Made by a program: the position numbers and the translations under genes. The notes under the pieces were generated by a model, which was not told the DNA's origin, searched no databases, and saw only the letters and a list, made by a program, of their open reading frames with translations. Below are positions 8,077 through 16,900 of a DNA stretch of 64,000 nucleotides, piece by piece (the first letter of the stretch is position 1; the number at the start of each line of letters is the position of its first letter). Source of the stretch: Streptomyces sp. Edi2 (GTDB lineage Bacteria > Actinomycetota > Actinomycetes > Streptomycetales > Streptomycetaceae); the NCBI RefSeq assembly GCF_040253635.1, contig NZ_JBEJGX010000003.1, forward strand, positions 3,100,001-3,164,000, written 5' to 3'.

Positions 8077-8279
8077 ACATCCTCCTTGAGGAGTTCGGCG
8101 GCGCCGGTGGTGGCGGTGGCCTGCGGGCGGCGGCACAGGGCGCGGGGCCGCGGACCGGCGCGCCCCGCGGTCCCCGCGACCGCTCTGCCACGATCATGGC
8201 GGTGCCCGCACCGCGCCCGCGAGGAATCTTGCCGGTTCGGCAAACCGTCCTGACGCGGGCCGGCGCCCTCTGCCGCTGC

Positions 8280-9359
8280 CTACAACCGCACCGTCCGCCG
8301 CGGTTGTTCCTTGGCGCCCGTCAACACGCCGTGCAGGGAGGCGAATTCGTCGACGCACTTCGCGGTGCCGTTGACCACGCAGTCCAGGGGCTGGTCGGCG
8401 ACCGTCACGGGGACGCCCATCTCGTCGCGCAGCCGCTGGTCCAGGCCGCGGAGCAGGGCGCCGCCGCCGGTCAGGGCGATGCCGCGCTCGACGATGTCGC
8501 CGGACAGCTCCGGGGGGCACTCGTCGAGGGTGCGGTGGACGGCGCGGACGATCGCCTCGACCGGTTCGGCCAGCGCGTCGCGGATCTCCTCCTCGCTGAT
8601 CTCCTGGGTCCGGGGCAGGCCGCTGATGTGGTCGCGGCCGCGGACCGTGTAGGAGAAGGGGCGGTCGGGTGCGCCGTCCTCGTCGATGTCGACCGGGGTC
8701 CAGACCGCCGAGCCGATCGCGATCTTGATGTCCTCTGCGGTGCGCTCGCCGATGGCCAGGGAGTGCTGCTTCTTGACGTGGGCGGTGACGGCGGCATCCA
8801 GGGCGTCGCCGGCGACCCGTACGGACTGGGCGGTGACCAGCCCGCCCATGGAGATGACGGCGACCTCGGTCGTCCCGCCGCCGATGTCCACCACCATGCA
8901 GCCGACCGGCTCGTCCACGGGAAGGCCGGCGCCGATCGCGGCGGCCATCGGCTCCTCGATGAGGTGCACTTCGCGGGCGCCGGCCCCCCGGGCGGAGTCG
9001 ATGACCGCACGCCGTTCGACGCCGGTGACGCCGGAGGGGACGCAGATGACCACCCGCGGCCGGGAGAAGCGGCGGCTGGGCAGGGCCTTCTTCATCAGGG
9101 CGCGCAGCATCCGCTCGGCGGCGTCGAAGTCGGCGATGACACCGTCCCGCAGGGGGCGCATCGCGGTGATCCCGGAGGGCGTACGGCCGATGGTCCGCTT
9201 GGCGTCCGCGCCCACGGCGATCACCTCGCCGGCGGCGTTGACCGCGACGACGGACGGTTCGTTCAGCACCACGCCCTTGCCGCGGGCGTACACCAGAGTG
9301 TTGGCCGTGCCGAGATCGATGCCTATGTCGTACGTTCCGGACGAAGTGCTGGACGCCAT
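8280..9359 (-). CDS. MreB/Mbl-type bacterial actin
   Basis: 359-residue member of the MreB family. It has the phosphate-1 motif DIGIDLGTANTLVYARGKGVV (residues about 10-30, given as parts DLGTANT and YARGKG), the phosphate-2 motif CMVVDIGGGTTEVAVIS, and the adenosine motif GIALTGGGALLRGLD. The length is that of a full MreB/Mbl, unlike the shortened paralogue known in Streptomyces. In streptomycetes these proteins act in spore-wall synthesis with Mre and PBP partners, not in vegetative tip growth. It stands alone, without mreC/mreD/rodA, so an Mbl-like second copy is more likely than mreB itself. The ATG at 9359 has no clear ribosome binding site; a start further upstream (frame open to 9455) cannot be excluded. 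Confidence 0.88.
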   Translation of the reverse strand: MASSTSSGTYDIGIDLGTANTLVYARGKGVVLNEPSVVAVNAAGEVIAVGADAKRTIGRTPSGITAMRPLRDGVIADFDAAERMLRALMKKALPSRRFSRPRVVICVPSGVTGVERRAVIDSARGAGAREVHLIEEPMAAAIGAGLPVDEPVGCMVVDIGGGTTEVAVISMGGLVTAQSVRVAGDALDAAVTAHVKKQHSLAIGERTAEDIKIAIGSAVWTPVDIDEDGAPDRPFSYTVRGRDHISGLPRTQEISEEEIRDALAEPVEAIVRAVHRTLDECPPELSGDIVERGIALTGGGALLRGLDQRLRDEMGVPVTVADQPLDCVVNGTAKCVDEFASLHGVLTGAKEQPRRTVRL

Positions 9360-9606
9360 GGGGGGTTCGTGTGCTCTCTCGCGACGGAGTGGGGGTCCTG
9401 GGGCATTGCGCCGCAGACAACCCCATGGGCGAGCAATGGCGTTCATTGCGGGCAATCAATAAGACTACCGGGGGCCCGGAATGGTTCCCCCACGCCGGTT
9501 CCGCGCCGCCCCGCCGGCGCCCTTCCTCACCTCGCCCCGCTCCGCTTGCCGCTTCGCTTCCGCACCTCGCCCCACCGCCGGCCGCTTCCCCTGCTCCCGC
9601 CCGCCC

Positions 9607-11721
9607 TCACCGGCTGCCGCCGTCCCGGGCGTCCTGGTCCGCCCCGTCCTCCGTACGCGGCTCCCGCGACAGCGCCTCCGCGAGGTCGTCGAGGGCGTCG
9701 AGCTGCAGGTCCGCGACGCGCAGGGCGACACCACGGCTCTCGTCCTCCGCGTCCCACCTCTCCCATACGGCCCGCAGCTCGCTCCAGTTCAATTCGCCCC
9801 GCTCCCGCACCGCGAGGGTGGCGTCCTCCAGGCAGGCGCGCAGTTCGAAGGCGAAGGCGGTGGCACCGGGTGAGGCCGCGGCATCGCGTTCGGGGAGGTG
9901 GACCTCCAGGATCATGGTGACCCGGCCCATCGTGGCGAGCGCGGCGCCGGCCGCCTTCGCCGAGGCGCGGGACAGCCCGCGGTGGCGCACGGGTTCCTTC
10001 TCGGCGCGTGCCTCGCTCTCCTCCCAGGCCGCGCGGGCCGCACGGGAGTCCAGCAGGGCGTCGCGGATCTGCCGGGGGCGGCGTTCGGCGGGCGTGGCGT
10101 AGAGGTCGAACACGGCCAGGGCGTAGCGCCCGTTGGCCTCCAGCCACGCGGCGAGCCGGTCGCGGAGCTTGGGGGTCTCCCAGGCGGGGAACAGCGCGTA
10201 CGACAGCATCGCGAGCAGTCCGCCCAGGAGGGTGAGCACCACGCGTTCCTGGACGGTCTGCTCCCAGCCCGCCCCGGCGAGGCCGAGCAGGAAGACGACG
10301 TACGCGGCCCCGCACGCCGAGGTCACCGAGACGCCGGTGCGCATCAGCAGGTACATCAGCCCCACGCTGACCACGGCGAGCCCGGCGCTGACATAGCTGC
10401 CCGGATGCGCCAGGGCCATCAGCCCGCCCGCGACGGTGACACCGGCGAGGGTGCCGATGAAACGGGCGATACCGCGGGAGTAGGTCTGGGCGAAGTCGGG
10501 GCGCATCACCATGACGGAGGCCAGCGGCGCCCAGTAGCCGTGGCCGAACGGGAGCACGGTGCCCAGCAGATAGCCGGCGGAGGCGACCGCGGAGACCCGC
10601 AGGGCGTGCCGGAGGATGTGCGAGGACCAGCGGCCCTCGCGGTGCAGCGAGCGCAGTGCGCCGGGCACCAGCCGGGGGACGCTGGGGCGCAGCAGATGGC
10701 CGCGTTCGGCCTCGGTGGTGGGGCGGGTGGAGCGGACCGGCTCGTCGGTGAGCTCGACGGCGTCGGCGAGCAGTGAGATCAGGCGGTACGCGGAGCGCCG
10801 GGCGGCCCCGTGGAGCATCGGGCCGGTGGCGGGCACTTCGAGGACGGCCATCGCCTCCGGGGGCAGTCGGACGGGTCTGGCGTGCCGTACCGCGTGGGCG
10901 ACGGCGTCCAGGACGGTGGCCGCGGCCCCCAGCAGATCACGGGCCCGGTCGCGTTCGGGCCCTTCCAGAGGGGCGCCGACGACCGGGTCGGCGAGGGAGG
11001 CGAGGACCGGCCGGACGCGTTCGGCGAGTCCCCGGGGACCGTGCAGCTGTACGGGGCGGCGCCTGGCCTGACGGGGGGTGAGGGCGGAGGCGAGCCGGGC
11101 GTCCATCAGGGGCGACGGGTCGAACGGGGCGACCGGGTCGTGCCGCAGCCGCCGGGCGTAGTCCGCCTCGTCGGCCAGCGCGTCGGCGAGCGCGTCGCGC
11201 TGGACGCCCCAGGGCCGGACCGGGAGGACCACGATGAGGGTGGCCTGGACGAGGCCGCCGAAGAACATCAGGGCGGCGTGTTCCAGCGCGCCGAGGACGG
11301 ACGTCGGCAGGGTGACGGTGACCAGCATGATCGCCACGGTCTGGGTGCCGATCAGCCCGGCGACCGGCCCGATCGCCCAGGCCATCCCGGCCAGCAGGGT
11401 CCAGCCGGCCAGGAGCAGGACGAAGGAGACGAGACGCGCTGCGGCCAGGTAGCCGAGGAAGGTGGAGAGGGCCAGCGCGCCGGCGACCGCGAGCGCCAGC
11501 ACCGGACGCGGCCGCATGCTGCGCTGGAAGGTGACGATCCCGGAGGCGTACGCGCCGAAGGCGGAGGAGACCGCGAGGGTCGGGTCGCCGCGCCACAGGC
11601 ACAGGCCGATGACCAGGGCGACGCCGGCCGCGCCGCGGAGGGCGATCAGCGGGGTGAGTTTGGCCCGCTCGATGCTCAGCCCCGAACGAGCCGCTTCCTT
11701 GAGCGCACGCGACCAGGTCAT
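9607..11721 (-). CDS. FUSC-family / aromatic acid exporter-like membrane protein
   Basis: 704-residue integral membrane protein with two blocks of membrane helices (about residues 20-185 and 370-510), each followed by a soluble helical domain. This is the two-repeat layout of FUSC/YccS/AaeB-type proteins. The segment RSMRPRPVLALAVAGAL and the second-half GHGYWAPLASVMVMRPDFAQTYSRG match the conserved FUSC entry motif (YWxxLTxxxVxxP...R). Proposed role: efflux of aromatic acids or related amphiphiles; no substrate evidence is present. It lies 247 bp upstream of the actin gene on the same strand. The start at 11721 was chosen because membrane homology begins soon after; no strong ribosome binding site is visible. 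Confidence 0.8.
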   Translation of the reverse strand: MTWSRALKEAARSGLSIERAKLTPLIALRGAAGVALVIGLCLWRGDPTLAVSSAFGAYASGIVTFQRSMRPRPVLALAVAGALALSTFLGYLAAARLVSFVLLLAGWTLLAGMAWAIGPVAGLIGTQTVAIMLVTVTLPTSVLGALEHAALMFFGGLVQATLIVVLPVRPWGVQRDALADALADEADYARRLRHDPVAPFDPSPLMDARLASALTPRQARRRPVQLHGPRGLAERVRPVLASLADPVVGAPLEGPERDRARDLLGAAATVLDAVAHAVRHARPVRLPPEAMAVLEVPATGPMLHGAARRSAYRLISLLADAVELTDEPVRSTRPTTEAERGHLLRPSVPRLVPGALRSLHREGRWSSHILRHALRVSAVASAGYLLGTVLPFGHGYWAPLASVMVMRPDFAQTYSRGIARFIGTLAGVTVAGGLMALAHPGSYVSAGLAVVSVGLMYLLMRTGVSVTSACGAAYVVFLLGLAGAGWEQTVQERVVLTLLGGLLAMLSYALFPAWETPKLRDRLAAWLEANGRYALAVFDLYATPAERRPRQIRDALLDSRAARAAWEESEARAEKEPVRHRGLSRASAKAAGAALATMGRVTMILEVHLPERDAAASPGATAFAFELRACLEDATLAVRERGELNWSELRAVWERWDAEDESRGVALRVADLQLDALDDLAEALSREPRTEDGADQDARDGGSR

Positions 11722-11987
11722 AGCGAGAGGATACGGGCCGGACACGGACGTTCCGGGCCACGGGAAACAGGCGCGGTTCCGCGCGTCCCGCTGCCCCGCC
11801 ACCGGGAAAATCCCGGTAAACCAACCTCCCTGCCTGCGTAAAACGTCCCAGGTCACAAAGGGGATGCCCGGATTCCGCAGGGCAGTGCGAGCAAACCGAC
11901 ACCCCGGAAGGGAAACCCGGGCCCGCACCGCCCCCTCTTGCTGGCCAGCCGGGGACAGCTCCCGGATGCCGGCAAGGAGAAGGCCCC

Positions 11988-13007
11988 GTGCGCAAAGCCC
12001 TGTTCCCCGTGGTGATCACGCTGATCACCCTGACCGTCCTCGTCGGTACGTCCGGCTGCGGCAGCGGCGCCGGCCAGGCCTCTCCCCTGCGGTTCGGCGG
12101 CTCCCGGGCGGGCGCCGCGCTGCATGCCACGCCCCAGGGAAAGCGGTCGCTGGTGCAGTGGCCGACGCATCCGATCAGCTTCGAGGAGGAGAGCCGGGTC
12201 GGCGGGGCCGGCGAGAACACCCCGATAGGCGTGACCACCCTGCACGGCCCCAAGTCCGGCTTCACCGGGAAGGTGTGGGTATGGGCGCCGCCGGAGTACT
12301 ACGAGAAGCGGAACGCGAACAAGGGCTTCCCGGTGATGGAGGCGCTGCCCGGCGCGTACGGCTTCCCCAACAACTACTGGATCGGCTCCGACCTCAAACT
12401 CCAGGAGAGCCTTGCCCAGTGGTCCAAGAACGGCAGCAGCCTGCCCTTCATCGTCGTCATGCCGGTGCTCAACCCCAATGACAAGCAGTACTACGACGGC
12501 AGCGACATACCGGGCCGGCCGAAGATCGGCACCTGGCTCAGCCAGGACGTGCCCGATCTCGTCCGCCAGAACTTCCGCACCCTCAAGACCCGCGACGCCT
12601 GGGCCATCATGGGCTCCTCCTCCGGCGGGTTCGCGGCCCTGAAGAACGTGCTCCAGCACCCGGACACCTTCAAGGTGGCGATACCCAACGGGCCGGATAT
12701 CGTGCCCGACTCGCCGCTGTGGAACGGCCACGCCGAGGCGGAGCGGGAGAACAACCCGGAGGTGCTGGCCCGCCGCCTGATGGCGCGCGGCGGACCGCCG
12801 GTCTACCTCGCCTTCCAGGACGGCTCCCAGGAGCACACGGTGCTGCCGAAGGTGCGGAAGTTCATCGCGCGCTACGGGCACGGGCCGGTGCACACCCGAC
12901 TGCAGATCGTGCCGGGCGGCACGCACAGCGCCGAGACGTATGTGCAGGGCCTGGGCGAGGGCACGATGCGCTGGGTCAGTGCCCGGATGCAGGGGCCGAC
13001 CGCCTGA
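11988..13007 (+). CDS. Putative secreted/lipoprotein esterase of the esterase-D / mycolyltransferase fold
   Basis: 339 residues from a GTG start with AAGGAGA 7-8 nt upstream. A basic N-terminus and hydrophobic core lead to VGTSGCGSG, a plausible though not ideal lipobox, so the protein is probably a lipoprotein facing outside. The mature part resembles the PF00756 esterase fold: VWVWAPPEYYEK opening strand, nucleophile in GSSSGGFAALKN (Ser about 213), acidic residue in the QDGSQEH region and His in GGTHSAETY. Substrates in this fold include acyl esters and, in mycolata, trehalose mycolates; a general esterase is more likely in Streptomyces. It is divergent from the FUSC gene and stands alone. 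Confidence 0.75.
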   Translation: MRKALFPVVITLITLTVLVGTSGCGSGAGQASPLRFGGSRAGAALHATPQGKRSLVQWPTHPISFEEESRVGGAGENTPIGVTTLHGPKSGFTGKVWVWAPPEYYEKRNANKGFPVMEALPGAYGFPNNYWIGSDLKLQESLAQWSKNGSSLPFIVVMPVLNPNDKQYYDGSDIPGRPKIGTWLSQDVPDLVRQNFRTLKTRDAWAIMGSSSGGFAALKNVLQHPDTFKVAIPNGPDIVPDSPLWNGHAEAERENNPEVLARRLMARGGPPVYLAFQDGSQEHTVLPKVRKFIARYGHGPVHTRLQIVPGGTHSAETYVQGLGEGTMRWVSARMQGPTA

Positions 13008-13086
13008 CGAGGGCCCCCACGGGCGGTGAGGGAGCCGCGCCCCACCGCCTGCCCCTCGTCACACCGTCCCCCGGCGGCCGTGCCCC

Positions 13087-13180
13087 CTCACGCCATCGTC
13101 ACGACACCACGTCCTTGCGCGCGAACCCCCGGACTCACGCCGTCGTCACGACACCACGTCCTTGCGCGCGAACCCCCGGA
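13087..13180. repeat. 47-bp tandem duplication covering the 3' end of the permease gene
   Basis: Unit 1 (13087-13133) and unit 2 (13134-13180) differ at one base only (A13095 against G13142). Unit 2 holds the last codons and the TGA (13146-13148) of the minus-strand permease gene; unit 1 is a second copy of those codons and stop in the 3' flank. A recent event is implied by the near identity. Confidence 0.95.
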
Positions 13181-14006
13181 ACGCCAGCGCGCACAGCACC
13201 AGCGCATACGCCACCGAGACCGCCGAGCCCTGGATCATCCCGGACCACTCCATCCCGGGCTGCAGCGCGTCCGCCCAGGAGTACTGCCAGTGGGCGGGCA
13301 GCACCTGGCGCCAGGTGCCCAGGGCGGTGACCTGGTCGAGGACATTGCCGACGATGGTCAGCCCGACGGCGCCGCCGACCGCGCCCAGCGGCGCGTCGGT
13401 CACCGTCGACAGCCAGAACGCCAGGGCCGCGGTGACCAGCTGGCTGACGAAGAGGTAGCCGACCACGACCGCCAGCCGCGGCAGCGCCTCCTGCGCCGGC
13501 AGCGCGCCGCCGGCGGGCAGTTGCAGCGGGCCCCAGCCGTACGCCGCGGTGCCCACGCCCAGCGCCACCAGCGGCAGCAGCAGCATCGCGGCGGCGCTGA
13601 ACAGCAGCCCGACGGTGAGCTTGCTCAGCAGCAGCCGGGCCCGTGGGACCGGCGCGGCCAGCAGATAGCGCAGCGAGGACCAGCTCGCCTCGGACGCGAC
13701 CGTGTCACCGCAGAACAGGGCCACCGGGACCACCAGCACAAAACCCGCGGAGACGAACAGGGCGGTGGCGGCGAAGTTGGCGCCGGAGGCGGTGGCGCTG
13801 TCGATCAGGGTGATCCGGCCGTTGCTGCGGCCGTGCGGGTCGCCGCCGATCGCGAACGCCGCCGCCAGCACGAACGGCAGCAGCGTCAGGACGGCGGCGA
13901 TCACCAGGGTGCGGCGCCGCCGCAGCTGGCGGCGTGCCTCCACGCGCAGCGGGAGGGTGCGGCGCGGACGGTAACCCGGCGCCCGTGCCGTGGCGTGCGC
14001 GGTCAT
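13146..14006 (-). CDS. ABC-2 type permease
   Basis: 286-residue membrane protein with six predicted helices (about 35-55, 78-103, 128-150, 178-200, 205-225, 255-275). The RRQLRRRRTLVIAAVLTLLP entry and the long hydrophobic stretches fit the ABC-2 permease class. It overlaps the upstream hydrolase-ATPase fusion gene by 4 bp (ATGA), so the two are translated together and almost certainly form one complex. The substrate is unknown. The 3' end lies in a 47-bp tandem duplication. Confidence 0.85.
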   Translation of the reverse strand: MTAHATARAPGYRPRRTLPLRVEARRQLRRRRTLVIAAVLTLLPFVLAAAFAIGGDPHGRSNGRITLIDSATASGANFAATALFVSAGFVLVVPVALFCGDTVASEASWSSLRYLLAAPVPRARLLLSKLTVGLLFSAAAMLLLPLVALGVGTAAYGWGPLQLPAGGALPAQEALPRLAVVVGYLFVSQLVTAALAFWLSTVTDAPLGAVGGAVGLTIVGNVLDQVTALGTWRQVLPAHWQYSWADALQPGMEWSGMIQGSAVSVAYALVLCALAFRGFARKDVVS

Positions 14007-16702
14007 CGGTCACCTCCGATCAGGGTGAGGAAGGCGTCCTCCAGGCGGCGGTGCGGTCCGATGCGGTCCACGGCGACCTCCAGCCGGAGCAGTTCGGTGA
14101 GCAGCCCGGTGATGGTGAGGCCGCCGCCCAGCTGCACGAGCAGGCCCCCTTCGGCGCGCACGGCCGAGACCACACCCGGCAGTGCGGCCACCTTCTCCAC
14201 CACGGCGTCGCCGACCGGTTCCGCGGCACCGACCAGCACGGTGTCACCGGAGCCGGTGATCTCGGCGACCGGACCGGACCGCACCAGCCGCCCGCGGTCC
14301 ATCACGACCAGATGCGTACAGCTCTGTTCGACCTCGGACAGCAGATGGCTGGAGACGATGACGGTGCGTCCGGCGGCGGCGTAGCGGATCAGCACCTCGC
14401 GCATCGCACGGATCTGCGGCGGGTCGAGGCCGTTGGTCGGCTCGTCGAGGATCAGCAGATCCGGCAGCCCGAGCATGGCCTGGGCGATCGCGAGCCGCTG
14501 CCGCATGCCCTGGGAGTAGGTGCGTACGGCGCGCTGCAGGGCGTCGCCGAGGCCGGCGATGTCCAATGCCTCGTCGAGGTGCGCATCGGCGGCGGGCCGG
14601 CCGGTGGCCTGCCAGTACAGCTCCAGGTTGGCGCGGCCGGACAGATGCGGCAGGAAACCCGCGCCCTCGACGAACGCCCCGACCCGGGACAGCACCTCGG
14701 CGCCCGGCCGGACGGCCTGCCCGAAGACCCTGATCTCCCCCTCGTCGGGCCGGATCAGCCCCATCAGCATGCGCAGGGTGGTGGTCTTGCCGGCACCGTT
14801 GGGCCCCAGCAGACCGAGCACCTGCCCCTTCTCGACCCGGAAGGTGAGGTCCTGGACGGCATACCGGTCGGCGGACTTGGCGTAGCGCTTGCTCAGGCCG
14901 CTGATCTGCAGCGGGACCTCGGCGAGCGCCGGATCGGGGGCGGGCGCCGCGGCCCTGCGGCGGGTGGTGAGCAGCAGCAGCGCGGCCACCACGGCGGCCG
15001 CGGCGGGCAGCTGCCAGGTCCAGGCGGGCAGCGGGGCGGCCGCGCTGCGCACCTGCGGCGCGGTGGGCACGCTCAGGGCGCCGCCCTGCAGCGAGACGTG
15101 GTAGGTGGCGGGTCCGGACGGCGAGGCATAGCCGAGGTCGGTGGCGGAGAGCACCAGCCGCAGCCGGTGGCCGGCCGCGAGCTCGTGGTCGACGGCGGGC
15201 AGGTGCAGCCGCACGGTCCTGCCGTCGCGGGCGTCCTTGACCCGGTAGGGCGTCACGAGCTGGGACGGCAGGACCTGGCGGCGGCCGTCCGGGGCGACGT
15301 CGTAGACCTTGGCGAAGAACACCGCGTCCCGGGAGCTGGACCGCACGTGCACGGTGGCGGTGGGGCTGCCGGTGAGGTGGAGGGGGGTGCGCAGCGGCGC
15401 CGAGGCGAAGGCCGCGTACTGGCCCGGGAAATCCACGGACAGGCCGCCGGCGCCCAGCGAGGAGAGGTTGCCGAGCGCGCCGACGCCGGGCACCGCGGAG
15501 ATCGCGGGCGGTCCGGCACCGGCCGGGTTGCTGAAGTCCTGGGGGCGGCCCGCGAGGCGCACCCGCCGGGGATCGTTGTCCAGGCCGGGGTAGCTGCCCC
15601 CGCTCGCGCCGCGCAGCCGCACCGCGCCGTCGGTGGAGTCCACTCCCCCGGCGCGGCTGATCCGGAACGCGGGCCCGGTCGCGGCGTGCTTGTCGCCCTT
15701 CAGATAGCGGTCGAACCAGTCCTTCGTACGGGCTTCGAGACGGCCGAGCTCCCGGTCCCCGCCGTCGTGCCCGCCGGCGATCCAGTCGACCTCGGACGGC
15801 GCGCCGTTCTTGCGGATCGCCCGGTGCATGGCGTCGGCCTGGTCGAGCGGGAACAGCGAATCGGTCTGGCCCTGCATGATCAGGGTCGGCACCTTGATGC
15901 GGTCGCCGACCGCGGAGGGGCTGCGGGACTCCAGGAGCCGGCGGGCAGCCTCGTCCGGTCTGCCCTTCTCGGCGACCCGCTCGTACGTCCGGCACACCTC
16001 CGGCTCGAACCGGACGCAGCCGCCGGGCGCCGAGGGGGCGGCGGCCGGCGAGCCGGAGGTGCCCGCGGGGCCGGTGGTGAAGAAGATCCCCGCCCACAGC
16101 TTCTTGAAGACCCCGTGGGGGAAGAGGGCGTCGGCGAGGTTCCAGTAGGTGATCTGGGGGGCGATGGCGTCGACGCGCCGGTCGTAGCCGGCCGCCAGCA
16201 GCGAGATCGCGCCGCCGTAGGAGCCGCCGGCGACGCCCACCCGGGGATCGCCGGCCTTGTCGAGCCGCACTTCGGGGCGCTTGGCCAGCCAGTCGATCAG
16301 CCGGCGGACGTCGGCGACCTCGCCGTGCGGGTCGTTGAGCCCGATCTTGCCGGTGGACCTGCCGAAGCCGCGGGCCGACCAGGTCAGTACGGCGTACCCG
16401 TCCCGGGCCAGCTTCTCGGCCTGCGGGCGGAGGGTGTCCTTGGTGGCGCCGAAGCCGTGGGCGAGCAGGACGGCGGGCCGCCGCCGTGCGGCGGGCCCCG
16501 CCGTGAAGAAGGAGGTGTCGATCCGCACCTGCTCCTTGCTGCCGGGACGGTCGGGCATCGTCATCACCCGGTCCGCGCGGTGGACGGCGGGCGCGGCGTC
16601 CGAGGAGGCGGCCGCCCAGGTGCCGCCTCCTATGAGGACGGCCAGCGCACCCGCGGCGGCGCACCAGCGCCGGCCGCGCAGTCTGAGACCTCGGAGATCC
16701 AT
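14003..16702 (-). CDS. Fusion of an extracytoplasmic CocE/S15-type hydrolase with an ABC ATPase
   Basis: 899 residues in two functional parts. Residues 15-35 form a signal anchor. Residues 45-390 are an alpha/beta-hydrolase: HGFGATKDT (82-90), nucleophile S161 in GVAGGSYGGA, D281 in QGQTDSLFP, H312 in AGGHDGGD. Residues 395-550 form a beta-sandwich as in X-Pro dipeptidyl-peptidase/CocE proteins. Residues 561-580 are a second membrane helix. Residues 598-899 are a complete ABC ATPase: Walker A GPNGAGKT (633-640), signature YSQGM (729-733), Walker B LLILDEP (749-755), switch H786. Topology predicts hydrolase outside and ATPase inside. It is coupled by ATGA overlap to the permease. Proposed: a transporter whose ATPase subunit carries its own surface hydrolase, for export, immunity or peptide processing. 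Confidence 0.85.
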   Translation of the reverse strand: MDLRGLRLRGRRWCAAAGALAVLIGGGTWAAASSDAAPAVHRADRVMTMPDRPGSKEQVRIDTSFFTAGPAARRRPAVLLAHGFGATKDTLRPQAEKLARDGYAVLTWSARGFGRSTGKIGLNDPHGEVADVRRLIDWLAKRPEVRLDKAGDPRVGVAGGSYGGAISLLAAGYDRRVDAIAPQITYWNLADALFPHGVFKKLWAGIFFTTGPAGTSGSPAAAPSAPGGCVRFEPEVCRTYERVAEKGRPDEAARRLLESRSPSAVGDRIKVPTLIMQGQTDSLFPLDQADAMHRAIRKNGAPSEVDWIAGGHDGGDRELGRLEARTKDWFDRYLKGDKHAATGPAFRISRAGGVDSTDGAVRLRGASGGSYPGLDNDPRRVRLAGRPQDFSNPAGAGPPAISAVPGVGALGNLSSLGAGGLSVDFPGQYAAFASAPLRTPLHLTGSPTATVHVRSSSRDAVFFAKVYDVAPDGRRQVLPSQLVTPYRVKDARDGRTVRLHLPAVDHELAAGHRLRLVLSATDLGYASPSGPATYHVSLQGGALSVPTAPQVRSAAAPLPAWTWQLPAAAAVVAALLLLTTRRRAAAPAPDPALAEVPLQISGLSKRYAKSADRYAVQDLTFRVEKGQVLGLLGPNGAGKTTTLRMLMGLIRPDEGEIRVFGQAVRPGAEVLSRVGAFVEGAGFLPHLSGRANLELYWQATGRPAADAHLDEALDIAGLGDALQRAVRTYSQGMRQRLAIAQAMLGLPDLLILDEPTNGLDPPQIRAMREVLIRYAAAGRTVIVSSHLLSEVEQSCTHLVVMDRGRLVRSGPVAEITGSGDTVLVGAAEPVGDAVVEKVAALPGVVSAVRAEGGLLVQLGGGLTITGLLTELLRLEVAVDRIGPHRRLEDAFLTLIGGDR

Positions 16703-16900
16703 ACCGTGAATCCTAGGTACGGACCGCGGCGGGCGGCCGGTACCCCGGGCTGACCCCCGCGGCCTCCCCGGGGAGTAGGGTTCGCGCTTTTGTACCGCGC
16801 CTGCGGTACGGCAACGGCGGAGCCGCTGCTCCGCGGGCCCGGGGCTTTGCCGGACCGGCCTGCTCCACCGGCCGGCCGGTCCGGGAGCGCCGCCCGCCCG

